From CAXGTL01 sp964012725 (lineage in GTDB: Archaea > Nanobdellota > Nanobdellia > Woesearchaeales > CAXGTL01), in assembly GCA_964012725.1 (NCBI GenBank), contig CAXGTL010000019.1, forward strand, positions 1 to 22,262: a DNA stretch of 22,262 bases, given 5' to 3'. Below, in pieces: positions 1-9,681 of this stretch. Both the position numbers and the translations under genes were made by a program. The notes below the pieces were generated by a model. That model was not told where the DNA came from. It did not search any database and saw nothing but the letters and a program-made list of their open reading frames with translations. The stretch's first letter is position 1; every line of letters begins with the position of its first letter.

Positions 1-55
1 TTATATATAATTTACATATGGAATTTTTCACACTAAATAAAGCTTTTGCATGTTT

Positions 56-105
56 CCCAAAAAAATCAGGGATTTTTTGGGCCCAAAAAGCCTTGCTTTT
101 TTGGG
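56..105. terminator. Two tandem inverted repeats, possible terminator
   Basis: Two adjacent hairpins can be read. The first pairs CCCAAAAAAATC (56-67) with GATTTTTTGGG (71-81). The second pairs CCCAAAAAG (82-90) with CTTTTTTGGG (96-105) and is followed by TTTT. They lie before the likely promoter of the ABC ATPase gene, so they probably end a transcript entering from the left or form a small RNA. An open frame runs through them from an ATG at 18, but the hairpins and the later TATA box argue against translation here. Confidence 0.35.
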
Positions 106-151
106 TTTTATTATATATTGGGGACAATATATGTATACTCTATTACAAAAC

Positions 152-163
152 CTTTATATATAT
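152..163 (+). promoter_or_regulatory. TATA box for the ABC transporter operon
   Basis: The stretch TTTATATATATA follows AAAACC. Its centre is about 28 nt before a TTG codon at 186, which is the spacing expected for an archaeal leaderless transcript. It supports choosing TTG 186 over the ATG at 18 as the start of the first gene. Confidence 0.5.
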
Positions 164-185
164 ATATCACCAAAATACACATAAC

Positions 186-1277
186 TTGGTAAAAAAGAGA
201 AAAAAAAGAGGGAAAACTAGAAAACATTCTAAAAAATCAACTAAAAGACATTCTAAAACTAAACCTAAAACAAAAAATACAACAAAAACAAAACAAAAAG
301 AACAAAGTAATTCTTCTAAACCAAAATTCAATAAAAACACAATTATTCAAATACAACATTTAACAAAACAATTTCATAAAAATGTAATTCTTAAAAATAT
401 TGATCTTGAAATTAAAAAAGGTGAAATTTTTGGTTTAATTGGTATGTCTGGATCAGGAAAAACTACATTACTTAACTTGATTATAGGATTTTATGAACCA
501 GAAGCTGGATTTATTTATTATAATAACAATAACAAATTTATTAACATATTTGATGATATTAAATTAGTTCATAAAAAATTAGGATTTGCACCACAAGAAC
601 CAAGTTTTTATCCAAAACTAACTGCTTTAGAAAATCTTGAACATTTTGGTTCTTTATATAGTGTTCCTAAATCAATTATTTTATCAAATGTAAACCAACT
701 TCTAAAATTAACAAAATTATATGAAAGTAAAGATGTTTTAGCAGGCGAGCTTTCATTTGGAATGCAGAAAAGGTTAGGTATTATCTGCGCTCTTGTTCAT
801 AAACCAGACATTTTAATTTTAGACGAACCAACAGCAGATCTAGATCCTATATTAAGATCAGATGTTCTTAACTTAATATTACAAATTAAAAGTAAAGGTA
901 TTACTGTCATAATAGCATCTCACTTCCTTGATGACATGGAAGAAATCTGTGACAGGGTTGGTATAATAAAGAATGGAAAAGTTCTAAAATCCACAACTAT
1001 AGAAGAAATAAAACAATCCTACTCTTCTAAAAAAGAAGTTTTATTAAAAACAAGGTCTAAAAAATATGGTTTATTTATGAAAAAACTTAAAAGCAATAAA
1101 TCTTTAAAAATTACAAAATTAACAACAACAAATACTTCTCTGAAAATACAAAGCAATAAACCAGAAAAAGTAATTTTAGCAGTAATTAAGCTTAGTAAAC
1201 GAATGAAACAAGACATATTAGAACTTAAGATTAACAATCCTAATTTAACAGAATTGTTCAAGATAATTGAAAAATAA
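186..1277 (+). CDS. ABC transporter ATP-binding protein (ABC-2 exporter type)
   Basis: This is the cytoplasmic ATPase of an ABC exporter and probably powers the permease encoded directly downstream. From a TTG start at 186 it is 363 residues. It begins MVKKRKKRGK with a Lys/Arg-rich tail of about 45 residues. The nucleotide-binding domain follows: Walker A GMSGSGKTT at 86-94, signature LSFGMQKR at 189-196 (a variant of LSGGQ), Walker B ILILDEP with D213 and E214, and an H-loop in ASHFLDDMEE. A C-terminal regulatory extension of roughly 100 residues completes it. The start is inferred from the TATA box at 152-163; an in-frame ATG at 18 would add 56 hydrophobic residues encoded across two hairpins, which is unlikely. 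The transported substrate cannot be told from sequence. Confidence 0.88.
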   Translation: MVKKRKKRGKTRKHSKKSTKRHSKTKPKTKNTTKTKQKEQSNSSKPKFNKNTIIQIQHLTKQFHKNVILKNIDLEIKKGEIFGLIGMSGSGKTTLLNLIIGFYEPEAGFIYYNNNNKFINIFDDIKLVHKKLGFAPQEPSFYPKLTALENLEHFGSLYSVPKSIILSNVNQLLKLTKLYESKDVLAGELSFGMQKRLGIICALVHKPDILILDEPTADLDPILRSDVLNLILQIKSKGITVIIASHFLDDMEEICDRVGIIKNGKVLKSTTIEEIKQSYSSKKEVLLKTRSKKYGLFMKKLKSNKSLKITKLTTTNTSLKIQSNKPEKVILAVIKLSKRMKQDILELKINNPNLTELFKIIEK

Positions 1278-1281
1278 AAAA

Positions 1282-3099
1282 ATGATGCCACCACTTTTCA
1301 AAATAATTAAGAAAAATTTGAAACTCTTACTTAGATCTAAATCTTCTGCTTTAATCATGATATTAGGTCCTTTATTCTTGATCCTTATTTTAGGAATAGC
1401 ATTTAATAATACAAATTCTATGTCATTAAATATAGGAGTTTATTCAGAAGAATATAATGATAATATCAATTCATTTATTGATAAATTAGCTGAAAAACAA
1501 TACAATATTGAAAGAACAGCTTCAGAACTTGCTTGTATTAATAAAATCAAAATTAATAAGATACATGCATGTGTTATATTTCCTAAAGATTTAGATTTAG
1601 AAAAAGGTATGGGTGACAATACCATTACATTTTATGTTGATAATTCTAGGGTTAACATGGTCTTTATTATTATTGAATCTTTGTCGAGCAAATTTTCAGA
1701 AAAATCAAAAGAAATTGCAATGGATTTAACTAACACATTGTTACAAAAGCTTGAAAATACTAGGGTTGAGATTTTTAATAGAAAACCTTTATTATCTGAA
1801 ATCAAAAAAGGAAATATTAATTCTATGACTCAGCTTGAACAAATAAAATTAGATCTTAATTCTTTAGATGTTAGTATAGATACTAATGAATTCCAAGTTT
1901 CTGATATAAACAAAAAATTATCAACATTAAAATCAGGAAATAGTAATGTTAAATCAAAATTAACATCTATTTTGTCTGAGTTACAAGGTATAGATTCAGA
2001 TGTAAGTTCATTACAAACAGAATCTAATACAGCTTCAATTACTTCATTAAAATCTGTTATTAACGAAACAATGGGTTTTGTAAATACTGCAACTTCTTTG
2101 ATTGACGATTCTGATTCAGGTACAAGTAAACAAATTACTGAACTTCAATTATTGATAAGCAATATTAACATTAATATTGAAAGAACTAAAAATAAAATGG
2201 ACAGCCTTTCTTCATCTAGGGCTGATATTAGTTCTAAATTAGATTCTGCAAAATCTCAGATAGGAAGTGTTAATGATAAAATTATTAATATTGAAAACTC
2301 ATTCAAGAAGATTGATGAAAATATTGGAAGTATACAAATAACTGATGCAGATAAAATTGTGAGTCCTATTAAAACAAACATTAAAGGAATAGAAACAGAA
2401 ATAACATATTTAGAAGGTTTATTTCCAAATCTTTTAATGATTGTAATCATGTTTATTAGCATTTTGCTTTCAACTAGTTTGATTATGATGGAAAAAAGTA
2501 GTCCTGCTTATTTCAGAAACAAAATCACTCCTTTATCAGATCTTGTTTTCCTTTTAAGCAATTATTTAACATCCTTAATAATAGTAACAACCCAAGTATT
2601 AATTATTGTATTAATTTCATCATTATTATTTAAGATTAAATTAATATTACCTATTATGAAAATGTTACCTTTCCTAATTGTAATTATTTCATTATTTTCA
2701 TTTTTAGGGATTTTGATTGGTCAAATATTTAAATCAGAAGAAGCTGGGGAAATTGCTGCTATTTCCTTAAGCACTGTATTGTTATTTTTATCAGACATTA
2801 TTGTTCCCCTTGGTATGATGCCAGAAACAATAAGAAGTTTTGCAAGGTATTCACCATTGATTCTAAGTTCAGACCTTTTAAAAATAGGTTTAAAACATGA
2901 TTTACTATCAGGGATAACAAATTTTTATTTCCTTTTACTATATACTATCATTTTATTAATTTTAATTATAGGATTTCAAAAATTATCAAGTAAAAATTAT
3001 TTTACTAAATTAATTCTTGCAAAACAAAAAGAGATATCTAAAAAGGAAAAAGTAAATATTAAAAAACATGAACACAAATTATTATTTAATAAAAAATAA
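1282..3099 (+). CDS. ABC-2 type permease with large extracytoplasmic domain
   Basis: This is the membrane partner of the preceding ATPase, whose stop codon lies 4 nt upstream. It is about 605 residues. One membrane helix lies near residues 23-41 (SALIMILGPLFLILILGI). A Ser/Thr/Asn-rich outer domain of about 340 residues follows, with heptad-like helical stretches. Around five C-terminal helices begin near residue 380, and the protein ends in a Lys-rich cytoplasmic tail. This 1+5 helix plan with a long outer loop is typical of ABC2_membrane_3 and YhgE/Pip-type permeases. ATGs at 1282 and 1285 are the best starts; a TTG at 1267 lies inside the ATPase gene. It may export lipid-linked or envelope material, but that is inference. 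Confidence 0.8.
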   Translation: MMPPLFKIIKKNLKLLLRSKSSALIMILGPLFLILILGIAFNNTNSMSLNIGVYSEEYNDNINSFIDKLAEKQYNIERTASELACINKIKINKIHACVIFPKDLDLEKGMGDNTITFYVDNSRVNMVFIIIESLSSKFSEKSKEIAMDLTNTLLQKLENTRVEIFNRKPLLSEIKKGNINSMTQLEQIKLDLNSLDVSIDTNEFQVSDINKKLSTLKSGNSNVKSKLTSILSELQGIDSDVSSLQTESNTASITSLKSVINETMGFVNTATSLIDDSDSGTSKQITELQLLISNININIERTKNKMDSLSSSRADISSKLDSAKSQIGSVNDKIINIENSFKKIDENIGSIQITDADKIVSPIKTNIKGIETEITYLEGLFPNLLMIVIMFISILLSTSLIMMEKSSPAYFRNKITPLSDLVFLLSNYLTSLIIVTTQVLIIVLISSLLFKIKLILPIMKMLPFLIVIISLFSFLGILIGQIFKSEEAGEIAAISLSTVLLFLSDIIVPLGMMPETIRSFARYSPLILSSDLLKIGLKHDLLSGITNFYFLLLYTIILLILIIGFQKLSSKNYFTKLILAKQKEISKKEKVNIKKHEHKLLFNKK

Positions 3100-3111
3100 A
3101 GGTTATTTATA

Positions 3112-5115
3112 ATGAAAAATAAAAAAAAGATATTTTTATTACTATTTTTGATTACTTTTATTACTTTTTTAATAACTCCTTCATTATCTCAGGATTATGA
3201 TTTTGATAATTCAATAGTAACTTCTAATTTAAGGATGTCTTCATCAATAAGTCTTATACCAAAATCAGAGAATTATCAAATTAGCAATATAAAAGCAGAA
3301 TTACAGCTTAAACCTATTAAAAATTTACAACAAGAAATATTAAGTCTAAATATACCTCAAAATGGAGTTGAAACATCAGATGGATTTATTTTTACATGGG
3401 AAGAACCAACAGACAAAAAATTTAATTATTATATTGATTCGGACATAAAAATAAAAAATACTATTAAACCAATTAAAAATAAAATAAAATTTCCAATTCC
3501 AAAATCACAAATACAAGATGTTATTACTTATCTTCAACCAACACAAACTATAAAATCAGACCACCAAATGATTATAAATAAAGCTTCAGAAATAGTTCAA
3601 GGTGAGGATGATACATATATTGTAGCAGTAAAAATTGCTGATTGGATAAAAAATAATATTGATTATGATTTAAATACTTTAACAGCAGAATCAGTTCAGG
3701 ATGCAGTATGGGTTATTAATAATAAAAAAGGTGTTTGTGACGAAATTACTGTTTTATATTTATCTATGTTAAGATCTTTAGGAATACCAGCTAAATATTC
3801 ATATGGTGTTGCATATTCTAATCTTCCACAATATGAAGATTATGTTTCTCATGCTTGGTCAGAAGTTTATTTTCCAGAATATGGTTGGATACCTTTTGAT
3901 GTAACTTTTGGACAATTTGGTTATATAGATTCTTCACATATAAAATTAGGTGAATCTATTGGTACAAATAAATCATCTGTTGCATTTTCTTGGATGTCTT
4001 ATAATGTGGATATAAAAACAAACAAATTAGATATAAAAGCATCTATAAAAGATATACAACCTAATTCTTACAAATTAGTTGAAATTAAAGTAGAACCTGA
4101 GAAATTAAACATAGGACCTAATTCATATAATTTGATTGTAGTTAATGTTGAAAATAAATATAATTTTTATGTTTCAACAGAGTTGAGATTATCACATCCA
4201 AAAGAATTATTTTCAGAATTTAAAACTAAAACAGTTTATCTTAAGCCACATCAAAAAAAAACAACTTATTTTATAGTTAAAACACCTAATAATATTGAAA
4301 AAAAAATAGTTTATAAATATCCTATTAGTGTATTTACATCAAGAAACACAACATCTTCAACATTTTTTCAATCAACAATAAGTGATCCTATTTTTACAAA
4401 ATCAGAGATTGATGGATTAATAAATGAATTAGGTGAGGAAAAACAAAAAACTTATTCTTCAGAATTAGATTTTAAATGTGAAATAAAAGATAATACTCTT
4501 TATTTTGATGAATTAACATTTGTTGAATGTAATGTTCAGAACCTTGGAAATATTTATCTCAAAGATCTTAATATTTGTATCAAAACAGATTGTAAATCAT
4601 TCGATTTACCAATTTCTCATGAATTTGTAGAAAAATTAGAATTTAAAGATACTAGTGGTAAATCTGGTAATAAAGAAGTAACAATTACATTAAGAAATAA
4701 AGATGTTTTAAAAAAGCAAGACATTAAATATCTTTTATTAGACAAACCAAAACTAGAAATAACAAATCCTGAATATCCACAAATAGTCAACATTGATGAT
4801 ACATTTCCAATAAAAGTATTAATAAATAAAAATAGTTTTTCAAATCCAAAAAATATAAAGATTGGTCTTGATTCTCAGTATCTTAATCGTGAAAAATTAT
4901 TAAAAATAACAACAACAGATATTAATATGGTATTTCAGGATGTTTCTGCAAAAACACTTAATCCAGGACAAAACAAAATCAACGTTATAGTTGAATATCA
5001 AGATGACAAAGGAAATACTTATAAAGAACAAAAGGAAATCACAATTACTTTAGAAAACATTACATTCATGAACAAAATAACACTGTTCTTTGTTCATTTA
5101 CTGGGGTTGTATTGA
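3112..5115 (+). CDS. Secreted transglutaminase-like protein
   Basis: This 667-residue protein has an N-terminal signal peptide (basic MKNKKK, then a hydrophobic core, ending near TPSLSQ), so it should act outside the membrane. The transglutaminase-like core shows the full catalytic triad: Cys209 in KKGVCDEI, His247 in SHAWSEVYF and Asp263 in WIPFDVTFG. Spacings of 38 and 16 residues match the family. The rest is beta-rich and probably forms Ig-like modules (about residues 310-420 and 450-640). There is a short hydrophobic C-terminus (MNKITLFFVHLLGLY). Archaeal members are cysteine peptidases or amide-forming enzymes of unknown substrate. It lies 12 nt after the permease gene and 1 nt before the PIN-ATPase gene, so all four are probably one transcript. 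Confidence 0.85.
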   Translation: MKNKKKIFLLLFLITFITFLITPSLSQDYDFDNSIVTSNLRMSSSISLIPKSENYQISNIKAELQLKPIKNLQQEILSLNIPQNGVETSDGFIFTWEEPTDKKFNYYIDSDIKIKNTIKPIKNKIKFPIPKSQIQDVITYLQPTQTIKSDHQMIINKASEIVQGEDDTYIVAVKIADWIKNNIDYDLNTLTAESVQDAVWVINNKKGVCDEITVLYLSMLRSLGIPAKYSYGVAYSNLPQYEDYVSHAWSEVYFPEYGWIPFDVTFGQFGYIDSSHIKLGESIGTNKSSVAFSWMSYNVDIKTNKLDIKASIKDIQPNSYKLVEIKVEPEKLNIGPNSYNLIVVNVENKYNFYVSTELRLSHPKELFSEFKTKTVYLKPHQKKTTYFIVKTPNNIEKKIVYKYPISVFTSRNTTSSTFFQSTISDPIFTKSEIDGLINELGEEKQKTYSSELDFKCEIKDNTLYFDELTFVECNVQNLGNIYLKDLNICIKTDCKSFDLPISHEFVEKLEFKDTSGKSGNKEVTITLRNKDVLKKQDIKYLLLDKPKLEITNPEYPQIVNIDDTFPIKVLINKNSFSNPKNIKIGLDSQYLNREKLLKITTTDINMVFQDVSAKTLNPGQNKINVIVEYQDDKGNTYKEQKEITITLENITFMNKITLFFVHLLGLY

Positions 5116-5116
5116 T

Positions 5117-7018
5117 ATGAAAAATAAAAAAATAAATAAAACAAAACCAGAAACAAAAGAAAAAAATAAAATGACAAAACAAAAAAAACTAACAATAACC
5201 AAAATAGTACCAGACACTTCTGTAATCATAGAAGGAATTTTATCAAAAAAACTAAACAAAAAAGAAATAAAGATCAACAACTTAATCATACACGAAGCAG
5301 TATTAGCAGAACTAGAGCATCAGGCTAACCAAAATAGAGAAACTGGTCACTTAGGATTAGAAGAAATAAGTAGACTAAGAGATTTATCTAAAAAAAACAA
5401 ATTCAAAATAGTTTATGAAGGTAAAAGACCTGAACAGTTTGAAATCATGCATGCAAGATCAGGCGAAATAGATGCAATGATTAGACATTTAGCATTTAAA
5501 GAAAAAGCTACCTTAATAACAGCAGATAAAGTGCAAAGTAAGGTAGCACAATCCAAAGGAATTAATACAATCTTCATAGAATTTGAAAAAATAGAAAAAA
5601 CTGATTTAGTTTTAGACAAATTCTTTGACAAAAAAACAATGAGTGTTCATATTAGAGAAAATCTAACACCTTACGCAAAAAAAGGAATGCCAGGTGATTG
5701 GAACTTTGTCCAAGTTAACAAAACCATCTTAGATAGAGACAAAATAAAAAACATTGCAAAAGAAATTGTTGAAGAAGCAGGCATGAGAAAAGATGGTTTT
5801 ATAGAAGTTTCAAGAAAAGGTTCAACAATTGTTCAGTTATCACATTATAGAATTGTTATCACAAGACCTCCTTTTTCAGATGCATGGGAGATCACTGCAG
5901 TTAAACCAGTAAAACAATTAAGTCTTAAAGATTATAAACTATCAGAAAAATTAACAAATAGAATTGCAAAGCAAGCAGACGGAATGTTGATTGCAGGATC
6001 ACCTGGTATGGGTAAAACAACATTTGCACAAGGTCTTGCTGAACATTTTGCATCAACAGATAAGATTGTTAAAACAGTTGAAGCACCAAGAGATCTTATG
6101 CTTTCAGATTCTATTACTCAATATTCTATTGCAAGGGGAACACCTCAAGAAATCCATGATATTTTGTTATTATCAAGACCAGATTATACTATTTATGATG
6201 AAATGAGAAACACAAAAGATTTTGAATTATTTGCTGATATGAGGCTTGCAGGTGTTGGAATGGTTGGTGTTGTTCATGCAACTAACCCAATTGACGCAAT
6301 ACAAAGATTTATTGGTAGGATTGAGATGGGTGTTATTCCACAAATAGTTGATACAGTAGTATTCATCAAAAATGGAGCAGTAAACAAAGTCTTAAGTCTA
6401 AAAATGACTGTTAAAGTACCAAGTGGTATGACAGAAGCTGATCTTGCAAGACCAATAGTTGAAGTAAATGATTTTGAAACAGACAAATTGGAGTTTGAAA
6501 TTTATTCATATGGAGAACATACTGTTGTGATTCCTGTTCAAGAACAGAAAAAGAAAAAAACAGGCATACAAAAGCTTGTTGAAGAATCCATAGAAAAGTT
6601 TATGTTATACTATGTTGACGATGTTGAAGCTGAGTTATTAGATCAGAACAGATGTCAGATTTTTATTCCAAAAAGATCTATTCCTAAGATAATTGGTAGA
6701 GAAGGAAAAAATATAGAAAGAATTGAAAAACAATTAGGAATAAGCATAGATATACAAGAATTAGGTTCAAGAAAAAGAACTCAAAATAAAAATCAACAAC
6801 AACCAATTGATTTTGAACCAAGGTTTGCAAAAAGAAATTTAGTTTTAAAAATAGACCCAAAATATTCAAATCAAGACATTGATGTTCATGTTGAAGATGA
6901 ATATGTATTAACAGTAAAGTCTGGTAAAAAAGGTATAATTAGGGTAAAAAGAAATTCTGAACCAGGCAAAATTATTGAATCTGCAATCCAAAAAAACAAA
7001 AAAATAGAATTAATTTAA
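5117..7018 (+). CDS. PIN domain - secretion-type ATPase - KH domain protein
   Basis: This is a member of the archaeal PIN/PilT-like ATPase family (COG1855 type), presumed to act on RNA. It has about 633 residues. A basic N-terminus is followed by a PIN nuclease domain with D33 in VPDTSVIIEG and further acidic residues in SGEIDAM and LITADK. The ATPase has Walker A GSPGMGKT at 294-301, an acidic motif in YTIYDEMRNTKD, and a conserved His in GVVHATNP. A KH domain near 515-550 carries the GxxG loop IIGREGKN (G527 onward). A beta-rich basic tail ends the protein. ATG 5117 follows the preceding stop by 1 nt; an internal ATG at 5171 is also possible. Its stop overlaps the convergent glycosyltransferase gene by 4 nt. 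Its role in RNA processing is not established. Confidence 0.87.
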   Translation: MKNKKINKTKPETKEKNKMTKQKKLTITKIVPDTSVIIEGILSKKLNKKEIKINNLIIHEAVLAELEHQANQNRETGHLGLEEISRLRDLSKKNKFKIVYEGKRPEQFEIMHARSGEIDAMIRHLAFKEKATLITADKVQSKVAQSKGINTIFIEFEKIEKTDLVLDKFFDKKTMSVHIRENLTPYAKKGMPGDWNFVQVNKTILDRDKIKNIAKEIVEEAGMRKDGFIEVSRKGSTIVQLSHYRIVITRPPFSDAWEITAVKPVKQLSLKDYKLSEKLTNRIAKQADGMLIAGSPGMGKTTFAQGLAEHFASTDKIVKTVEAPRDLMLSDSITQYSIARGTPQEIHDILLLSRPDYTIYDEMRNTKDFELFADMRLAGVGMVGVVHATNPIDAIQRFIGRIEMGVIPQIVDTVVFIKNGAVNKVLSLKMTVKVPSGMTEADLARPIVEVNDFETDKLEFEIYSYGEHTVVIPVQEQKKKKTGIQKLVEESIEKFMLYYVDDVEAELLDQNRCQIFIPKRSIPKIIGREGKNIERIEKQLGISIDIQELGSRKRTQNKNQQQPIDFEPRFAKRNLVLKIDPKYSNQDIDVHVEDEYVLTVKSGKKGIIRVKRNSEPGKIIESAIQKNKKIELI

Positions 7019-8310
7019 ACCTCTGTTGTTTTATTCAATAGATACCATTTCATTGGTTTACCAAATATTGATTTAAATATACCTTTATTTACATAATAAG
7101 TTGTAACAAGACCAAAACTAAATGAAGATAATAATGTTTTAAACCAGTACTTAATTTTCTTTTCTCTATACAATGAAAACAAACTAACAATTATTAATCC
7201 AGAAGTTAATAATACATTCCTTCCTAAATCCAGAGAAAATGTTGCAACATTAATTGGTCCAGGAACATCTGTAAGAAAACTTACTGTTCCAAAAACAAAT
7301 AATACAACTATTAATATTGGCATACTATATCCAAATCCAGCACATAGACTAATCATTTTTCTTTTCAAAGGTAAATTTTTATTAAAAAATATTCCTTTAA
7401 AATGCATTTTATAAGAAGTAATAACTCCATATGCCCATCTCATTTGTTGTTTATATAAATCCATAGGAATATATGGCACATCATTATAACATTCAAGATT
7501 AGGCAAATAAACCATTTTTTTATTACTTTTATGAAGCCTTAAACTATATTCAACATCTTCTGTTAAACTTCCTGATGTCCAACCACCTAATTCTATTAAA
7601 TCTTTTTTCTTAATAGCTTCAGCAGAACCACACAAAGATCCTGTTCCAAAGATATGCATAAAATTAAGTATTACATGATGGAAAATATATACAATTGTAG
7701 AAGCAAGTATAGTTACCATATTTTGATCAAAATTATTAAAATTCCATTTAGCTTGTACAGTTGCAACTTCTTTATCATGTATAAATGGTGTGATTATTCT
7801 TTTAAGAAAATCTGTTTCAGGAGTAAAATCAGAATCAAATAAAACTAATATTTCTCCTTTTGAATATTTTAGCATATTATTTAGATTTCCAGGTTTAAAT
7901 CCAATATTTTCTTTTCTTCTTATTACTTGGACATTTGTATGTTGTGCTGCAAATTCATCAATTTTATCTGAAACAGACTTATCATCACTATCATCTCCTA
8001 TAAGTATCTCAAATTTATGTTTAGGATAATCAAAATCAAGACATCTTTTAGCACATCTTAATGCTACTACTTCGTTTCTTGTAGGTATTTGTATTGTTAC
8101 AAAAGGAGCATTTTCTGGATCAAACTCTTTTTCTTTTTCATTTTTTCTAAATAAAACTACAATTAATGTTAATAATATATATAAAACTGTTAAACTCATT
8201 GATAAGTATAAAAATCCATAAAAAGAAATATTAAAATATGTATGAATTTTGTTTATAACAGTTCTGTCTTCAATAATATAATACATTAATAAGTTAACAA
8301 TATTTATCAT
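7015..8310 (-). CDS. Processive family-2 glycosyltransferase (cellulose/hyaluronan synthase-like)
   Basis: This membrane enzyme probably extends a polysaccharide chain from a nucleotide sugar. It has 431 residues. One or two N-terminal helices end near residue 54, and a cytosolic GT-A domain carries the complete D,D,D,QxxRW set: D106/D107 in IGDDSDD, D159-x-D161 in FDSDFTP, TED at 250-252, and QQMRW at 288-292. Further membrane helices follow at the C-terminus. AAGGTA lies shortly before ATG 8310, supporting that start. It is followed by, and co-directed with, another GT2 gene (8364-9614), which is upstream in transcription. The pair resembles genes for exopolysaccharide or glycolipid synthesis. 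The sugar used cannot be read from the sequence. Confidence 0.88.
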   Translation of the reverse strand: MINIVNLLMYYIIEDRTVINKIHTYFNISFYGFLYLSMSLTVLYILLTLIVVLFRKNEKEKEFDPENAPFVTIQIPTRNEVVALRCAKRCLDFDYPKHKFEILIGDDSDDKSVSDKIDEFAAQHTNVQVIRRKENIGFKPGNLNNMLKYSKGEILVLFDSDFTPETDFLKRIITPFIHDKEVATVQAKWNFNNFDQNMVTILASTIVYIFHHVILNFMHIFGTGSLCGSAEAIKKKDLIELGGWTSGSLTEDVEYSLRLHKSNKKMVYLPNLECYNDVPYIPMDLYKQQMRWAYGVITSYKMHFKGIFFNKNLPLKRKMISLCAGFGYSMPILIVVLFVFGTVSFLTDVPGPINVATFSLDLGRNVLLTSGLIIVSLFSLYREKKIKYWFKTLLSSFSFGLVTTYYVNKGIFKSIFGKPMKWYLLNKTTEV

Positions 8311-8363
8311 ATCTTTACCTTTTTTTAATTTTGTAAATTTCTTGTTGTTACCTAAGATTTTTA

Positions 8364-9614
8364 TTAATTTTTAATAAAATAACTTTTTTTTGAAAATTGT
8401 GCTCTTATTACACTTATTATGATTACTATATTTAAAAGTATCGTATATGGAAAGTAAAAAAAGATACCTATTATGTTGTTTTTTAGGTGTATTTTTTCTT
8501 TAAACAAATATAAAGCCTTTATTATAAGAAATGCTGTTATAAGTCCTGATAAAACTCCAAATATACTATATAATGAAATACCCCATTCAGGTATCATATA
8601 TATTACGTGTACTGGTCCAAGTAAAGTAAACCATCTGAAAGTATACATAAAAAAAGTATAAAATGTAGTTGTATTATATGGAAGCCAATAATTAAAATGA
8701 TAAGCTATCATAGGTAATGAAATTATTGAATAAAATGACCACCAATATTGATTAAAAAACAAGAATAAAATAGATGGGCTTGATTTAAATGATAATAATT
8801 TCTTATTTGCTTTTAATGATTGCAAAACACCTATCCACCATCTTGTTCTTTGTTTAAAAAATCCTTTTATAGTTTTAGGAACAAGAACAAAACCATATGC
8901 ATCATGAACATTCATAGTTTTATAACCAGCTGAATATATTTCTAGTGCAGCATTTGCATCTTCAGTTAGACTATGTTTTTTAAAATATCCTATTTTTTCT
9001 AAAACATCTTTTCTATAGCAAGCAAAAGCACCAAAAAACCAGATTCCATTATCAAAAAGTGTACAAAAACTTTTTTTAATAAGATTATTATAATGATATT
9101 CAATATTTTGAAACATACCTAATAAGGAATTTCTGTTTCTTACTACACATGAACCGTTTGTTGCACCAACTTTTTCATCTAAGAATGGTTGAACAAGTTT
9201 TTTTAAAACATCTTTACTTATTATTGTGTCTGCATCAACTGTAAATATTATATCATACTTTGCTGCTTTTATACCTGCATTCAATGTTTCAGACTTACCT
9301 CTATGTTCTTCTTTTATAATTATTAAACTTGGATCACACTTTCTTTTAAATAGTTCTAAATATGCAACTGTATCATCTTTACTTTTATCATCAACAACAA
9401 TTACTTCGATCTTATCTTTAGAATATTCTGAACCATATATTGATTTAAGACATTTAATTATGTTCTTTTGTTCATTATAAGCAGGAACAACTATGCTTAC
9501 ATTAGGCTCATAATCAGTTTTCTTTTTTTTCTTAAACAAAGAAAGAAATGATACAATTAACACGGTAAACAAGAACAAGAACAATATTCCAAACACAAAT
9601 ATACTTGAAAACAT
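8364..9614 (-). CDS. Processive family-2 glycosyltransferase (PgaC/IcaA-like)
   Basis: This is a second membrane-bound polysaccharide synthase, about 416 residues from ATG 9614. An N-terminal helix (FGILFLFLFTVLIVSFLSLF) leads to a GT-A domain with D75/D76 in VVDDKSKDD, D127-x-D129 in TVDADT, TED at 217-219, and QRTRWW starting near 255. Several C-terminal helices follow. Its motifs resemble N-acetylglucosamine polymerases (PgaC, IcaA) more than cellulose synthase, but specificity is not proven. A GTG at 9629 is in frame but lies inside the AAGGTGG ribosome binding site, so ATG 9614 is the better start. It is the first gene of a two-gene minus-strand unit, with a gap of about 50 nt to the next gene. 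Confidence 0.87.
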   Translation of the reverse strand: MFSSIFVFGILFLFLFTVLIVSFLSLFKKKKKTDYEPNVSIVVPAYNEQKNIIKCLKSIYGSEYSKDKIEVIVVDDKSKDDTVAYLELFKRKCDPSLIIIKEEHRGKSETLNAGIKAAKYDIIFTVDADTIISKDVLKKLVQPFLDEKVGATNGSCVVRNRNSLLGMFQNIEYHYNNLIKKSFCTLFDNGIWFFGAFACYRKDVLEKIGYFKKHSLTEDANAALEIYSAGYKTMNVHDAYGFVLVPKTIKGFFKQRTRWWIGVLQSLKANKKLLSFKSSPSILFLFFNQYWWSFYSIISLPMIAYHFNYWLPYNTTTFYTFFMYTFRWFTLLGPVHVIYMIPEWGISLYSIFGVLSGLITAFLIIKALYLFKEKIHLKNNIIGIFFYFPYTILLNIVIIISVIRAQFSKKSYFIKN

Positions 9615-9681
9615 TATTATATCTACCACCTTAGTATGTGTGGGTGTTAGTTTTGTTTAATAAATCTTTTGTAATATTAGC

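Noticed and set aside
18..185. N-terminal extension of the ABC ATPase frame from ATG 18
   Set aside because: The region holds two hairpins and a TATA box, and the encoded residues do not resemble any ABC ATPase start. TTG 186 fits better.
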